Assembly: GCA_903845125.1 (NCBI GenBank)
Contig: CAIMWS010000382.1
Location: 1 to 44,491 of the forward strand
Direction of reading: 5' to 3'
DNA length: 44,491 nucleotides
Source of the DNA: an uncultured Verrucomicrobiota bacterium
Lineage (GTDB): Bacteria > Verrucomicrobiota > Verrucomicrobiia > Limisphaerales > UBA1319
Each line of letters begins with the position of its first letter. Positions within the stretch are counted from its first letter, which is position 1. Both the position numbers and the translations under genes were made by a program. The notes below the pieces were generated by a model that had not been told where the DNA came from, did not search any database, and saw only the letters and a list, made by a program, of their open reading frames with translations. This document shows, piece after piece, positions 34,699-43,819 of the stretch.

Positions 34699-35739
34699 AT
34701 GGCCACTTTTCTGGAGCAAGTCGAAACGATCCGCCAGGCCGCCCTGGCAGAGTTGGGCCAGGCCGCCGACCTGGCGGCGCTGGAACAGGCGCGAGTGAAC
34801 CACCTGGGCGTCAACGGCCAGTTCACCTCCCTGATGAAGCAGTTGGGGGCTTTGCCCAAGGAGGAAAAACCGGCGGCCGGAAAGCTGATCAACCAGGCCA
34901 AGGTGGAGCTGGAGAAAATCCTGGGCGAAAAACGTGCCGACCTGGAGCTCAAAGCCTCCCTGCCGAAGGAACCGACCGATTTCACGTTGCCCGGGCGGCG
35001 GCGAACGCTGGGCAAGCTGCACCCGCTGACCCAGGTGACGGAGGACATCGTCCGCAGCTTCCGGAAGCTCGGCTTCGTCGTGGCGGATGGCCCGGAGATC
35101 GAGGATGAGTACCACTGCTTCGACGCGTTGAACACGCCGGCGGATCACCCGGCCCGCGACTCCCAGGACACTTTTTACCTGGCGGCCCCGGCGCCCGCGC
35201 CGAATGCCGCGCCCGGCACCCCGAAACGCCAACTGCTGCGCACCCATACCTCCTCGGTGCAGATCCGGGTGATGAAAAAACAGGCGCCGCCGGTGCGGAT
35301 CATCGTGCCGGGGCGGGTTTACCGGCGCGACAACGCGGATGCCACCCACAACCCCACGTTCCACCAGATCGAGGGGCTTTACGTGGATCGAAACGTGACC
35401 GTGGGGGATCTGAAGGGCACGGTGGATTTCGTGTTCCGGGAGCTGCTGGGGGCGGATGTGAAGCTGAGGTTCCGGCCGCATTACTTCAGCTACACGGAGC
35501 CGAGCTATGAGATCGATTTCACCAGCCCCCTGGTGCGGAAGATGGGCAAGGATTGGCTGGAGATCGCCGGGTGCGGCATGGTGCATCCCCAGGTGTTTGA
35601 AAACGTGGGCTACGACCCCGAGGTGTGGACCGGCTGGGCCTTCGGCTTCGGCATCGAGCGGATCGCGATGATCCGGTACGGCATCAACGACATCCGCCTT
35701 TTCTACGAAAACGACGTCCGCTTCCTGAAACAATTTTAA
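34699..35739 (+). CDS. pheS: Phenylalanyl-tRNA synthetase alpha subunit
   Basis: 346 residues. An N-terminal coiled-coil arm (about 1-95) is followed by the class II catalytic core. Motif 2 region is VIVPGRVYRRDNADATHNPTFHQIEGL-like (35296-35379). The HTSSVQ phenylalanine-pocket stretch and the motif 3 segment FGFGIERIAMIRYG are present. An Ala/Pro insert (APAPAPNAAPGTP) interrupts the core near residue 157. It pairs with PheT as an alpha2beta2 enzyme charging tRNA-Phe. pheT follows after 43 bp. Confidence 0.95.
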   Translation: MATFLEQVETIRQAALAELGQAADLAALEQARVNHLGVNGQFTSLMKQLGALPKEEKPAAGKLINQAKVELEKILGEKRADLELKASLPKEPTDFTLPGRRRTLGKLHPLTQVTEDIVRSFRKLGFVVADGPEIEDEYHCFDALNTPADHPARDSQDTFYLAAPAPAPNAAPGTPKRQLLRTHTSSVQIRVMKKQAPPVRIIVPGRVYRRDNADATHNPTFHQIEGLYVDRNVTVGDLKGTVDFVFRELLGADVKLRFRPHYFSYTEPSYEIDFTSPLVRKMGKDWLEIAGCGMVHPQVFENVGYDPEVWTGWAFGFGIERIAMIRYGINDIRLFYENDVRFLKQF

Positions 35740-35782
35740 CCGGCGCCCGGGCTTAAAAGGATTCTAAAAGAAAGATTTTGCC

Positions 35783-38206
35783 ATGAAAGTGACTCTGAAC
35801 TGGCTCAAGAACTACGTGGATTTCGACTGGTCGCCCGAGGAACTCAAGGAGCGGCTGACCCTGCTTGGCTTGGAGGTGGAGGGGATGGGGAAGATCGGGG
35901 GCGATTTTGAGGGGGTGGTGGTGGCCCAGGTGATCACCTGCGAGAAGCACCCCAACGCCGACAAACTCACCGTCTGCCGGGTCAACGACGGCCAGGGTGA
36001 ACGGCAGATCGTCTGCGGGGCGAAGAATTTCCAGGCCGGGGACAAAGTGCCGCTGGCGCTGCCGGGCTGCACGCTGGCGGGGCCGGCAGGCTCACCGCCC
36101 TTTACGATCAAGGTGGGCAAGATCCGGGGGGTGGATTCCTACGGCATGATGTGCTCGCCCAAGGAACTGGGACTGGCGGAGGATGCCTCCGGCCTGATGC
36201 TCCTGCCGGCGGATGCCCGGGTGGGCCAGGGGTTCGCGGCCTTCCTGGGCCGGGCGGGCAACGATGTGGTCTATGACCTGGAGGTGACCCCGAACCGCCC
36301 CGATCTGAACAGCGTGATCGGCATCGCGCGGGAGATCAGCGCCCTCACCGGCAACCCGCTCAAACTGCCTGGGATCACGCTGCCGGCCGGGGCCGGGCGG
36401 GTCCAGGAGGCGGTGGGGGTGCGCATCGAGGACGAAGAAGCGTGCCCGCGCTACACCGCCCGGCTGATCCGGGGCGTGAAGGTGGGGCCCAGCCCGGATT
36501 GGCTGAAGCAGTCGCTGGAAAAGGTGGGCCTGCGGAGCATCAGCAACGTGGTGGATGTGACCAATTACGTGATGCTCGAGTGCGGGCAGCCGCTGCACGC
36601 TTTCGATTACCATCTGCTCCAGCCCCAGGCGGCCCAGGCGCTGCCCACCATCGTGATCCGCCGGGCCGGAGAGGGGGAAAAATTCACCACGCTGGACAAC
36701 CAGGAGCGCCAGCTGACCAGCCAGATGCTGGTGATCGCGGACGAATGCCGGGCCATCGCGCTGGCGGGGGTCATGGGGGGCCAGAACAGCGAGATCAATG
36801 AAAAGACGGTGGATGTGCTGCTGGAAAGCGCCGCTTTCAAGCCGCAATCCATCCGGGCCACCTCCAAGAAACTGGAGCTGCGGTCCGACGCCTCCTACCG
36901 GTTCGAGCGGGGCAGCGACATCGGGATCTGCGATTGGGCCAGCCAGCGGGCGGCCCAGCTCATCCTGGAAACGGCGGGCGGCCAATTGGCGGAGGGGGTG
37001 GTGGATGCCTTCCCGCGGCCGCCGCAAAGCAAGGAAATCACCCTGCGCTTCGCCCGGACGGACCAGCTCCTGGGGGTGGCGATCCCGGCCGCGGAACAGG
37101 CCGGATATCTGCGGAAGCTGGAGCTGGCGGTGGTGCGCGAGGAGGCGTCCAGCGTGACGGTGCGCGTGCCGACCTGGCGGGTGGACCTGAAGCGGGAGGC
37201 GGATTTGATCGAGGAAGTCGGCCGCCTGTATGGGGTGGATAAAATCCCCTCCACCGCGCCCAAGTGCTCGGCGGGCGCCAACGAATTTGACGCCGTCCAC
37301 GACCAATACGCCGAGGTGCGCCGATTGCTGGCCGGCCTGGGCCTGGACGAGACCCAGGGCCAGACGCTGCTGCCGGAAACCGGCGCCCGGCTGACGGGCA
37401 AGGACCTGGTGTGCCTGCAGAACCCGCTGAGCAGCGACATGAACGTGCTGCGCCCCAGCCTGCTGCCCGGGCTGCTGGACGCGCTGCAGCGTAACCTCAA
37501 CCGCAAGAACGGAGACCTGGCCCTCTTCGAGCTCGGCCGGGTGTTCCTGCCCGGTGCCCACGGCCCGCGCGAAGGCCGCCGCCTGGCCCTGGCCCTGACC
37601 GGCAGCCGCAGCCCGCTCTTTTGGACGGGCACGGAGCGGGAGGCCCGGCTGGACCTCCACGATCTGAAGGGCCTCATCGAGGAATTCTTCGAGCAGATCG
37701 GCATCCGGGGCGTGAATTATGTGCGCCGCGCCGAGCCCACCAGCCTGTACCTTGAATCCGCGGAAATCCAACTCGGGAAATACCTGCTGGGCGAGCTGGG
37801 CTGGCTGCAGCCGGCCCTGGCCCGGAAGCTGGACCTGCGGGACAGCGGGTTGCTGGCAGAGCTGGATCTGGATCTGCTGCTGGCCCGGCGGAATCCCGAA
37901 AAAAGCTTCAAGGCCCTGCCAGCCTTCCCGAGCATCCGCCGGGATGTGGCGATGCTGGTGCCGGAAGAAGTCACCCACGACGCGGTGCTCAAGCTGGTGA
38001 AGCAGGCCCGGCTCCAAAGCCTGGAAACCGTGAGCCTGTTCGACGTGTTCCGCGGCCAGAATGTGCCGGCCGGCCAGAAAAGCCTCGCGTACGCGTTCAT
38101 TTACCGCCACGCGGAGCGCACCTTGACCGACCAGGAGGTGAACGAGGCCCACAACCGCCTGGTGGAACAGTTCAAGCAGCAGCTCCACGCCACGGTGCGG
38201 GAATAG
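35783..38206 (+). CDS. pheT: Phenylalanyl-tRNA synthetase beta subunit
   Basis: 807 residues, full length. The order of domains is normal: the N-terminal B1 start (MKVTLNWLKNYVDF), then an EMAP/tRNA-binding OB fold (about 45-150, AQVITCEKHPNADKL). Next come B3/B4 editing with LEVTPNRPDLNS, B5 (VRVPTWRVDLKREADLIEEV), the catalytic-like core (about 495-695), and the FDX-ACB anticodon-binding domain (FPSIRRDVAMLVP to the end). It forms one operon with pheS. Confidence 0.96.
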   Translation: MKVTLNWLKNYVDFDWSPEELKERLTLLGLEVEGMGKIGGDFEGVVVAQVITCEKHPNADKLTVCRVNDGQGERQIVCGAKNFQAGDKVPLALPGCTLAGPAGSPPFTIKVGKIRGVDSYGMMCSPKELGLAEDASGLMLLPADARVGQGFAAFLGRAGNDVVYDLEVTPNRPDLNSVIGIAREISALTGNPLKLPGITLPAGAGRVQEAVGVRIEDEEACPRYTARLIRGVKVGPSPDWLKQSLEKVGLRSISNVVDVTNYVMLECGQPLHAFDYHLLQPQAAQALPTIVIRRAGEGEKFTTLDNQERQLTSQMLVIADECRAIALAGVMGGQNSEINEKTVDVLLESAAFKPQSIRATSKKLELRSDASYRFERGSDIGICDWASQRAAQLILETAGGQLAEGVVDAFPRPPQSKEITLRFARTDQLLGVAIPAAEQAGYLRKLELAVVREEASSVTVRVPTWRVDLKREADLIEEVGRLYGVDKIPSTAPKCSAGANEFDAVHDQYAEVRRLLAGLGLDETQGQTLLPETGARLTGKDLVCLQNPLSSDMNVLRPSLLPGLLDALQRNLNRKNGDLALFELGRVFLPGAHGPREGRRLALALTGSRSPLFWTGTEREARLDLHDLKGLIEEFFEQIGIRGVNYVRRAEPTSLYLESAEIQLGKYLLGELGWLQPALARKLDLRDSGLLAELDLDLLLARRNPEKSFKALPAFPSIRRDVAMLVPEEVTHDAVLKLVKQARLQSLETVSLFDVFRGQNVPAGQKSLAYAFIYRHAERTLTDQEVNEAHNRLVEQFKQQLHATVRE

Positions 38207-38375
38207 CCCGGCGGGGATTGAGGGCCAGAAGCGGGCCTTGTCATAGTGATCATTTTGGATTAAGTTATCTTAAGACCAATGAACACCGCAGGACCACGGC
38301 ACCGCGAACGGGGTCCGGGGGTGGCCCGCACCGGATGGCGTGGGCGGGCGGGCCGGGCACCGGGCGGTTTCAGCC

Positions 38376-38382
38376 AGGAGGT
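38376..38382 (+). promoter_or_regulatory. Strong Shine-Dalgarno for the kinase-like gene
   Basis: AGGAGGT ends 5 bp before the first of three consecutive ATG codons (38388). It fixes the start of this gene; most other genes in the window lack such a site. Confidence 0.85.
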
Positions 38383-38387
38383 GGCTT

Positions 38388-39104
38388 ATGATGATGATTG
38401 AACAAGCACTGGAGCGCTGCAAAAGTTTTATCGATTGCCAGATCAAGGCAACCCAGGGTCCCACCACCGGGGCCAGGCGGGCGGTGGAGCGGCCCGTGGT
38501 AACCATTTCCCGCCAGACCGGATCCGGGGCCAGGACGACCGCCGGGCTCCTGGCCAGCTATCTCAATGAACACCTGCCGCCCGCCCATTGCTCGTGGACG
38601 GTGTTCGACCGCAACCTGGTGGCGAAGGTGCTGGAAGACCATCACCTGCCGAACCACCTGGCCCGGTTCATGACGGAGGAAAAAACCTCCGAAATCGACC
38701 ACGCCGTGCGGGAAATGCTGGTGGGGCAACCCTCCCTGTGGGACCTGGTCCATTACACGGCGGAAACCATTCTGCGGCTGGCGCACCTGGGCAATGTGAT
38801 CCTGGTGGGCCGCGGCGCGGTGGTCATCACCCGGGGTTTGAGCAACGCTTTCCACGTCCGCCTGGTGTCCTCGCTGGAAAAACGCATCCAGCGGACCCAG
38901 GAGTACTATTCGCTGAACCAGCAGGAGGCCACCGAATTTGTGCGCAAGGAGGACCACCAGCGGGAGCGTTATCTACAGAAGGTCTTCGGCAAGGTAATCG
39001 AGGATCCCCTGCTCTATCACCTCACCATCAACACCGACCTGGTCCCCTGCGAGGAAGCCGCCAAGATGATTGGCCAGGCGGTGATCCGGCGGGCCCAGCC
39101 ATGA
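38388..39104 (+). CDS. Cytidylate kinase-like family protein
   Basis: 238 residues. The PF13189-type pattern is visible: VVTISRQTGSGARTTAGLLA at about 37-56 takes the P-loop position. It is followed by WTVFDRNLVAKVLED, then GNVILVGRGAVVITRG and SLEKRIQRTQEYY. These proteins look like nucleotide kinases, but the substrate is generally unproven. The GSGARTT loop departs from a strict Walker A (no GKS/T), so activity is uncertain. It ends in an ATGA overlap with the next gene. Confidence 0.8.
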   Translation: MMMIEQALERCKSFIDCQIKATQGPTTGARRAVERPVVTISRQTGSGARTTAGLLASYLNEHLPPAHCSWTVFDRNLVAKVLEDHHLPNHLARFMTEEKTSEIDHAVREMLVGQPSLWDLVHYTAETILRLAHLGNVILVGRGAVVITRGLSNAFHVRLVSSLEKRIQRTQEYYSLNQQEATEFVRKEDHQRERYLQKVFGKVIEDPLLYHLTINTDLVPCEEAAKMIGQAVIRRAQP

Positions 39105-40294
39105 ACGGCCGGGAACGGATGGCGGTGGCCATGCGCGGCGGACGGGCGGACCGCGTGCCGGTGATGTGCCAACTGGCGCTGGGGCATTATTTCCTGCACG
39201 GCGGGCTGCCACCGCACCGGATTTGGTTCACCAGCGAGGGTTTCGCGGAGGTCCTGGTCAAACTCCAGCGGCGATACCGGTTCGATGGCATCCTGATCAA
39301 TCTGCCCGGCCGGCCGCCCGGGATGCTGGATGACCTGGCCAGGGTGGAGACCAGCCCGGAGGGGGAACGGCTCACCTGGAAGAACGGCGACACCACCTGG
39401 TTCCCCCCGGATGACAGCCCCCATCATTACCCGGCCCGTGCCGACCTCCCCCAGCGGGCGGATTTCGATTCCCTGGACCCGGACCACCTGGAAAAAATCA
39501 ACCGGCTGCCCGGCTATGCGTGGGGTGTTTACCACGTCCCCTGGGTGGCCAGCCTGGAGGAAGGCGGCCCGCTGGCCCCGCTGCCCGAATACTTCGGCCT
39601 GACCATCGGCCAGGTGAGAGCCGCGGTGGGCGAGGAGGTTTCGGTGCATGGCGAGGTATTTTCCCCGTTCACGCACCTGATGGAGCTGCTCGGCTACGAG
39701 GCGGCGATGATCGGGCTGGCTACCGACCCCGCCAAGGTGCACGCCTTGCTGGGCCGGCTGGCCGGGGCCAGCGTGGCCTGGGGCCGGGCGCAGGCGCGGC
39801 TGGGCGTGGACGCCGTCCTGATCTCCTCCGCCTTCGCCGGGGGGGCGTTCCTGTCCCCCGCGCGTTACCGGGAATTCATCATCCCCTATGAGCGGCAGGT
39901 GGCAGAGGCGGTCAAGGCCGAGGGCGTGGCGGTTTACACGCACACCTGCGGGCGGCTGGGGGATCGCCTGGAACTGCTGGCGGAGACGGGCACCCAGGGC
40001 GTGGACACCCTGGACCCGGCGCCGCTGGGCAATGTGAACCTGGCCGACGCCAAACACCGCATCGGCAGCCGGCTGTTCATCAAGGGCAACCTGAATGCCG
40101 TGGAAATGCTCGCCAGCCGGACCCCGGGAGAAATCGAGGCGCAGGTGCTGGACCGCCTGCGGGCAGGCATGGCCGGCGGTGGATACATCCTCAGCACCGC
40201 CTGCTCTGTGGCGCCCCGGGTGGAGCCTTGGAAGCTGGAACTGCTGACCCCGCTGGCCGAAAAGCACGGGCGCTACGAAACCGCCGGGCCGTAA
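39101..40294 (+). CDS. Uroporphyrinogen decarboxylase (UROD) family protein
   Basis: 397 residues in a UROD-type TIM barrel: NGRERMAVAMRGGRADRVPV at the start, VHGEVFSPFTHLMELLG, and VAVYTHTCGRLGD (about 284-296). The C-terminal part has GVDTLDPAPLGNVNLADAK and GGGYILSTACSV. The HTCG with a later Cys resembles the zinc site of corrinoid methyltransferases MtaA/MtbA. A methyltransferase-like role therefore fits better than haem synthesis, but no corrinoid protein is adjacent. It is coupled to the kinase-like gene by a 4-bp overlap. Confidence 0.83.
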   Translation: MNGRERMAVAMRGGRADRVPVMCQLALGHYFLHGGLPPHRIWFTSEGFAEVLVKLQRRYRFDGILINLPGRPPGMLDDLARVETSPEGERLTWKNGDTTWFPPDDSPHHYPARADLPQRADFDSLDPDHLEKINRLPGYAWGVYHVPWVASLEEGGPLAPLPEYFGLTIGQVRAAVGEEVSVHGEVFSPFTHLMELLGYEAAMIGLATDPAKVHALLGRLAGASVAWGRAQARLGVDAVLISSAFAGGAFLSPARYREFIIPYERQVAEAVKAEGVAVYTHTCGRLGDRLELLAETGTQGVDTLDPAPLGNVNLADAKHRIGSRLFIKGNLNAVEMLASRTPGEIEAQVLDRLRAGMAGGGYILSTACSVAPRVEPWKLELLTPLAEKHGRYETAGP

Positions 40295-40327
40295 CCCCCG
40301 GGACGTCCGGCGCACCCGGAGCGTGGG

Positions 40328-40927
40328 TCAGGCCGCAGCCGGCACCCGGCCCAAAGGCAGGACCGTGCGGCCATACACTTCGTTGAGCACCTGGGCGAGC
40401 CCGGTGTAGATGGCTGAGAGGCCGCACACCACCCCCTCCCACCCCGTGAAATGCTTGAAGGCGGGCCCCGCGTGGGAGTAGTCCCCCCAGGCCAGGAGGA
40501 AAAACAGGATCGTCAGCGAGCCAAAGACGAACTGCAGCGCACGGTTCAGCCGCAGGGTGCCGATGAACATGACCGCGGTGAACAGACCCCACATCCCCAG
40601 GTAGGCGGCCTTGGCGCAATCGTCCGGAGCCGCTCCCAAGCCCATTTTGGGCAGGGTGAGCAGGCCCACCAAGGTGAGCCAGAACAAGCCGTAAGAAGTG
40701 AAGGCCGTGGCGCCGAAAGTGTTGTTCTTCTTCCACTCCATGATGCCCACGATGATTTGGCCGAGACCTCCGTAAAAAATCCCCATGGCGAGAATCATGG
40801 TGTTGAGTTCGTACCAACCGGCGTTGTGCAGGTTCAAAAGCACGGTAGTAATGCCGAAGCCCAATAATCCCAGCGGAGCCGGATTGGCGGTGGTGTCCTT
40901 GATGTGTGTCGTTTGGTTCCCAGTCAT
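40328..40927 (-). CDS. satP: Acetate/succinate transporter of the GPR1/FUN34/SatP family
   Basis: 199 residues with six membrane segments. The family signature [19 protein letters not shown] is at 15-33, and [26 protein letters not shown] and TSYGLFWL follow. It moves acetate (and possibly succinate) with protons across the inner membrane. It is convergent with the UROD-family gene (33-bp gap) and apparently single. Confidence 0.92.
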   Translation of the reverse strand: MTGNQTTHIKDTTANPAPLGLLGFGITTVLLNLHNAGWYELNTMILAMGIFYGGLGQIIVGIMEWKKNNTFGATAFTSYGLFWLTLVGLLTLPKMGLGAAPDDCAKAAYLGMWGLFTAVMFIGTLRLNRALQFVFGSLTILFFLLAWGDYSHAGPAFKHFTGWEGVVCGLSAIYTGLAQVLNEVYGRTVLPLGRVPAAA

Positions 40928-41113
40928 ATTGTTTTGCCCGTTTTATAATGCCCGCCGATGGATAATGGACGACAGGCGCCGGAATAATGCCCACTCAATC
41001 CGCCCGTGGCAATGAAATCACGATAAGACTGTTTAATGCGTCAGCAGTTTCCCGGGGACGGTTTGTGGGGACCGGGGTCCGTGGAGGAATCCGAACCCTG
41101 GTAAAAACCGCCC

Positions 41114-42064
41114 TCACAACGCGGCCGTTTCGATGATCCGCGCCAAGGGGGTCTGCGGACGGAAGCCGATGGTTCGCTCCAGCTTGCAGATATCCGGCTT
41201 GCGGCGGACCATGTCTTCAAAACCGGGTGCATAGGCCTGGTCGTAAGGGACAAATTCCAGCAGCGATTGGGATTGCAACGTGGCAATCACCAACCGGGCA
41301 AGATCCAGGATGCTGATTTCCTCCTGGCTGCCAATGTTGAAGATTTCACCCGCCGCCTGGGGGCAGGCCTGCAGCCGCAGGAGCGCCTCCACGGTATCCT
41401 GGACATGACAAAAACACCGGGACTGGGTGCCATCTCCAAAAATCCGGAGCGGCAACCCCTGTTTGGCCGCCGTAATGAACCGGGGCAGAACCATCCCGTA
41501 GCGGCCGGTTTGCCGGGGACCGACCGTATTGAAAAAGCGGGTGATGATCACGGGCAACTGACGCTCCTGCGCGTAGGCCAGCCCCAGGAATTCATCCATC
41601 AGCTTGGAACAGGCATAGCGCCAGCGGCCCAAATATGGGGGGCCGATCAGCAAATCGTCCGTTTCGGCAAAAAAGGCTTTTTCGCTTTTCCCATAAACTT
41701 CGGAAGTGGAAGCCAGCAGCAAGGGAGTGCCGGCCAGGCTGGCCGCTTCCAGCAGGATTTCGGTCTCTTCCAGGTTGTTGCGCAGGGTCTGGATGGGCGA
41801 CTTGACGACCAAATCGACCCCCACCGTGGCCGCCAGGTGGAAAATGAAATCGGAGGCGGCCGCCAACCGGGGCAATTCGGCGCAAGCGGACACCTTGGAT
41901 CGGATGAAGCGCAGGCCGGGATGCCCTTGAACCGCCGCCAAATTGTCCAGGCTGCTGGTGGATAAATCGTCGATCACCACGACTTCCTTATCCTGTGCCA
42001 GCAACCGCTCCACCAAGTGCGACCCGATGAATCCCGCACCGCCTGTAACCAATACCGGTTTCAT
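41114..42064 (-). CDS. NAD-dependent nucleotide-sugar epimerase/dehydratase (extended SDR)
   Basis: 316 residues from the ATG at 42064. The NAD-binding site is TGGAGFIGS (8-16) with VVIDDLS after the second strand. The catalytic region shows LLLASTSEVYG and YACSK (YxxxK), then RFFNTVGPRQTGRYGMVLPRF and a substrate-binding FGDGTQSRCFCHVQDTVEA. The pattern fits UDP-glucuronate decarboxylase or UDP-glucose 4-epimerase-type enzymes; the exact reaction cannot be fixed. No other polysaccharide genes are adjacent. Confidence 0.85.
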   Translation of the reverse strand: MKPVLVTGGAGFIGSHLVERLLAQDKEVVVIDDLSTSSLDNLAAVQGHPGLRFIRSKVSACAELPRLAAASDFIFHLAATVGVDLVVKSPIQTLRNNLEETEILLEAASLAGTPLLLASTSEVYGKSEKAFFAETDDLLIGPPYLGRWRYACSKLMDEFLGLAYAQERQLPVIITRFFNTVGPRQTGRYGMVLPRFITAAKQGLPLRIFGDGTQSRCFCHVQDTVEALLRLQACPQAAGEIFNIGSQEEISILDLARLVIATLQSQSLLEFVPYDQAYAPGFEDMVRRKPDICKLERTIGFRPQTPLARIIETAAL

Positions 42065-42232
42065 GGCCCTGAGTCTTTGGTTTTGGCCTCCCGCTGGCAA
42101 GGGAGAACTACCACGAGTGGGCAGGGAACATCGCGCTGGCGGATCCCCAACGGCCCGGCCGGGTGGCCTGGTTGGAACCGGAACCCGGATTCCTGGCTTG
42201 AATGACCACCCGTTTTGGGCAAATTCAGCGGC

Positions 42233-42910
42233 ATGAAGTGCATCGTCACCGCTGGTCCCACCTATGAGCCGCTGGATGAGGTCCGCCGCCTGACCAATTT
42301 TTCCACTGGGAAACTGGGGACGGATTTAGCCAGCCATCTCGCCGACCATGGGCATAAGGTGACCTTGCTGCGGGGCTACTATGCCACTTATGAAAAGCCA
42401 ACCATGGTCCGGGAGGTGATCCCCTTCACCACGACCTTGGACTTGCATGACCACCTGAAACAGCTCAGCCAGAACCGTCCGGATGCAGTATTCCACGCCG
42501 CGGCCGTCAACGATTTTACGTTTGGCCAGGTATGGCAAAGGGGGGATTCGTTGAATTCCGCCTCGGAATCAGCACCATCCAAACAACTGATACCGGTGGC
42601 GGCTGGAAAGATCCCCACCCGGCAACCGGGGTTGCTGGTGGAACTGAAACCGGTGGTGAAGATCCTTCCCTGCCTTCGGGCCTGGCTGCCGCAAGCCATC
42701 CTGGTGGGCTGGAAATATGAATTGGATGGGAACCGGGCCGATGCCTTGGACAAAGGCTGGCGCCAAATCGAGGAATGCCAAACCAATTACTGCGTGGTTA
42801 ATGGCCGGGCCTACGGAGAAGGCTTTGGCTTGCTATCGGCAGAAAGAGCGGTCCGGCACTTGGAAAATGCGGATTTGCTGAAGGTGGCGCTGGCAGGGCT
42901 GCTCCCTTGA
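42233..42910 (+). CDS. Stand-alone CoaB-like protein (phosphopantothenate-cysteine ligase domain)
   Basis: 225 residues from the ATG at 42233. It contains the DFP/CoaB pattern: VTAGPTYEPLDEVRRLTNFSTGKLG (42242-42316), AVFHAAAVNDF (the AAVxDF motif), LLVELKPVVKI and ILVGWKYE, then NYCVVNGRAYGEGFGLLS. In most bacteria CoaB is fused behind the CoaC decarboxylase; here only the ligase half exists. It may do the CoA-pathway ligation if CoaC is encoded elsewhere, or may be a diverged relative. It is divergent from the epimerase gene and convergent with the prepilin gene. Confidence 0.8.
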   Translation: MKCIVTAGPTYEPLDEVRRLTNFSTGKLGTDLASHLADHGHKVTLLRGYYATYEKPTMVREVIPFTTTLDLHDHLKQLSQNRPDAVFHAAAVNDFTFGQVWQRGDSLNSASESAPSKQLIPVAAGKIPTRQPGLLVELKPVVKILPCLRAWLPQAILVGWKYELDGNRADALDKGWRQIEECQTNYCVVNGRAYGEGFGLLSAERAVRHLENADLLKVALAGLLP

Positions 42911-42951
42911 AGACTTGGTTTTGCCAGGGAATCGAAGCCGGTATCCAGGGA

Positions 42952-42982
42952 TTAAAAAAGGCACCCTTGCGGGTGCCTTTCA
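42952..42982. terminator. Bidirectional terminator between coaB-like and prepilin genes
   Basis: GGCACCC (42960-42966) pairs with GGGTGCC (42971-42977) across TTGC, flanked by A residues on the left and T residues on the right. Read on minus it ends in TTTTTT, which suits the highly expressed-looking prepilin gene; on plus it has CCTTTCATTT. Confidence 0.88.
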
Positions 42983-43013
42983 TTTAAAGTCAGCTCAATT
43001 CAGAGCGATTGAA

Positions 43014-43763
43014 TCAATAGGGGATGGCGAGGCGGTTGCTGCCATTGGGATCGCCAGAGTTCTTCAGAGCGTCGCGCAGACGGGAAGAGGTGTACTGCTG
43101 CACGCTGCCGTCACCGAGGACGACGTTACCGTTATCTTGATGTCCACCACCGGTCCAGCTCGCACCTTGGCCAGTGCCAGCGGCGTGATTGGTTCCCACA
43201 GGTATGATGGCACCAGGGCTGGTGGGCGGGAACACGAATTTATTCGCGGCCACCACCGGGTTGGTGTTCTGCATATTGCGGTCGCCGGAGAGCAGCATCG
43301 AAGGATACTCTTCACGGGCATCCAGACCAACAAAGTAACTGATGTTGGAGTTGTTGTTGAAAGGGATGGTGGTCTTGGCGGTGGTCGTGGTGGTATTGGT
43401 CACGAATTCCGTGGCTTCAATACGCGTGTCCGAAGGGCAGATCACGATTTTCGGCGTGCTCAACTCATTGGAGACGCTGAGGAAATGGCGCCAGATGCCA
43501 GCCTTGAGGTCCACATAATCAGCGGAACCGCCTTGAATGGCAGAACGCTGCATGGGGTACTGGTCTTCATTGTCGGTCGCGAACACGCGGAAAGCCAGAC
43601 CCACGTTTTTCAGGTTATTGGAGCATTTGATACGTTGAGCTTTCTGTTTGGCCTTGGCCAACGCAGGCAGCAACATACCAGCCAGAATGGCGATGATTGC
43701 GATAACGACTAACAGCTCAATGAGCGTGAAAGCCCCGATTTTTTTGATCTTCAGTTGTCTCAT
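43014..43763 (-). CDS. Prepilin-type protein with H-X9-DG domain
   Basis: 249 residues from the ATG at 43763. A short basic leader ([11 protein letters not shown]) is followed by [20 protein letters not shown], an unusually perfect prepilin helix. [19 protein letters not shown] helix follows. The mature domain is Thr/Asn-rich. Near the C-terminus [16 protein letters not shown] contains His, nine residues, then Asp-Gly: the prepilin-processing-associated H-X9-DG signature, expanded in Planctomycetes and Verrucomicrobia. It has its own promoter and terminator, so it is a single-gene unit distinct from gspG. It may form a pilus-like fibre or a surface structure. Confidence 0.92.
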   Translation of the reverse strand: MRQLKIKKIGAFTLIELLVVIAIIAILAGMLLPALAKAKQKAQRIKCSNNLKNVGLAFRVFATDNEDQYPMQRSAIQGGSADYVDLKAGIWRHFLSVSNELSTPKIVICPSDTRIEATEFVTNTTTTTAKTTIPFNNNSNISYFVGLDAREEYPSMLLSGDRNMQNTNPVVAANKFVFPPTSPGAIIPVGTNHAAGTGQGASWTGGGHQDNGNVVLGDGSVQQYTSSRLRDALKNSGDPNGSNRLAIPY

Positions 43764-43791
43764 AGTTTGATTGTTTGGGTTTATGTTTGGC

Positions 43792-43819
43792 ACTCTAATC
43801 ATTCGACTACCAGTGTCAA
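43792..43819 (-). promoter_or_regulatory. Sigma-70-type promoter for the H-X9-DG prepilin gene
   Basis: On minus, a perfect TTGACA (43814-43819) lies 16 bp from TAGAGT (43792-43797). The start of transcription would be about 20 nt before the ATG, in an AT-rich leader without a Shine-Dalgarno. The -10 is only a partial match. Confidence 0.5.
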
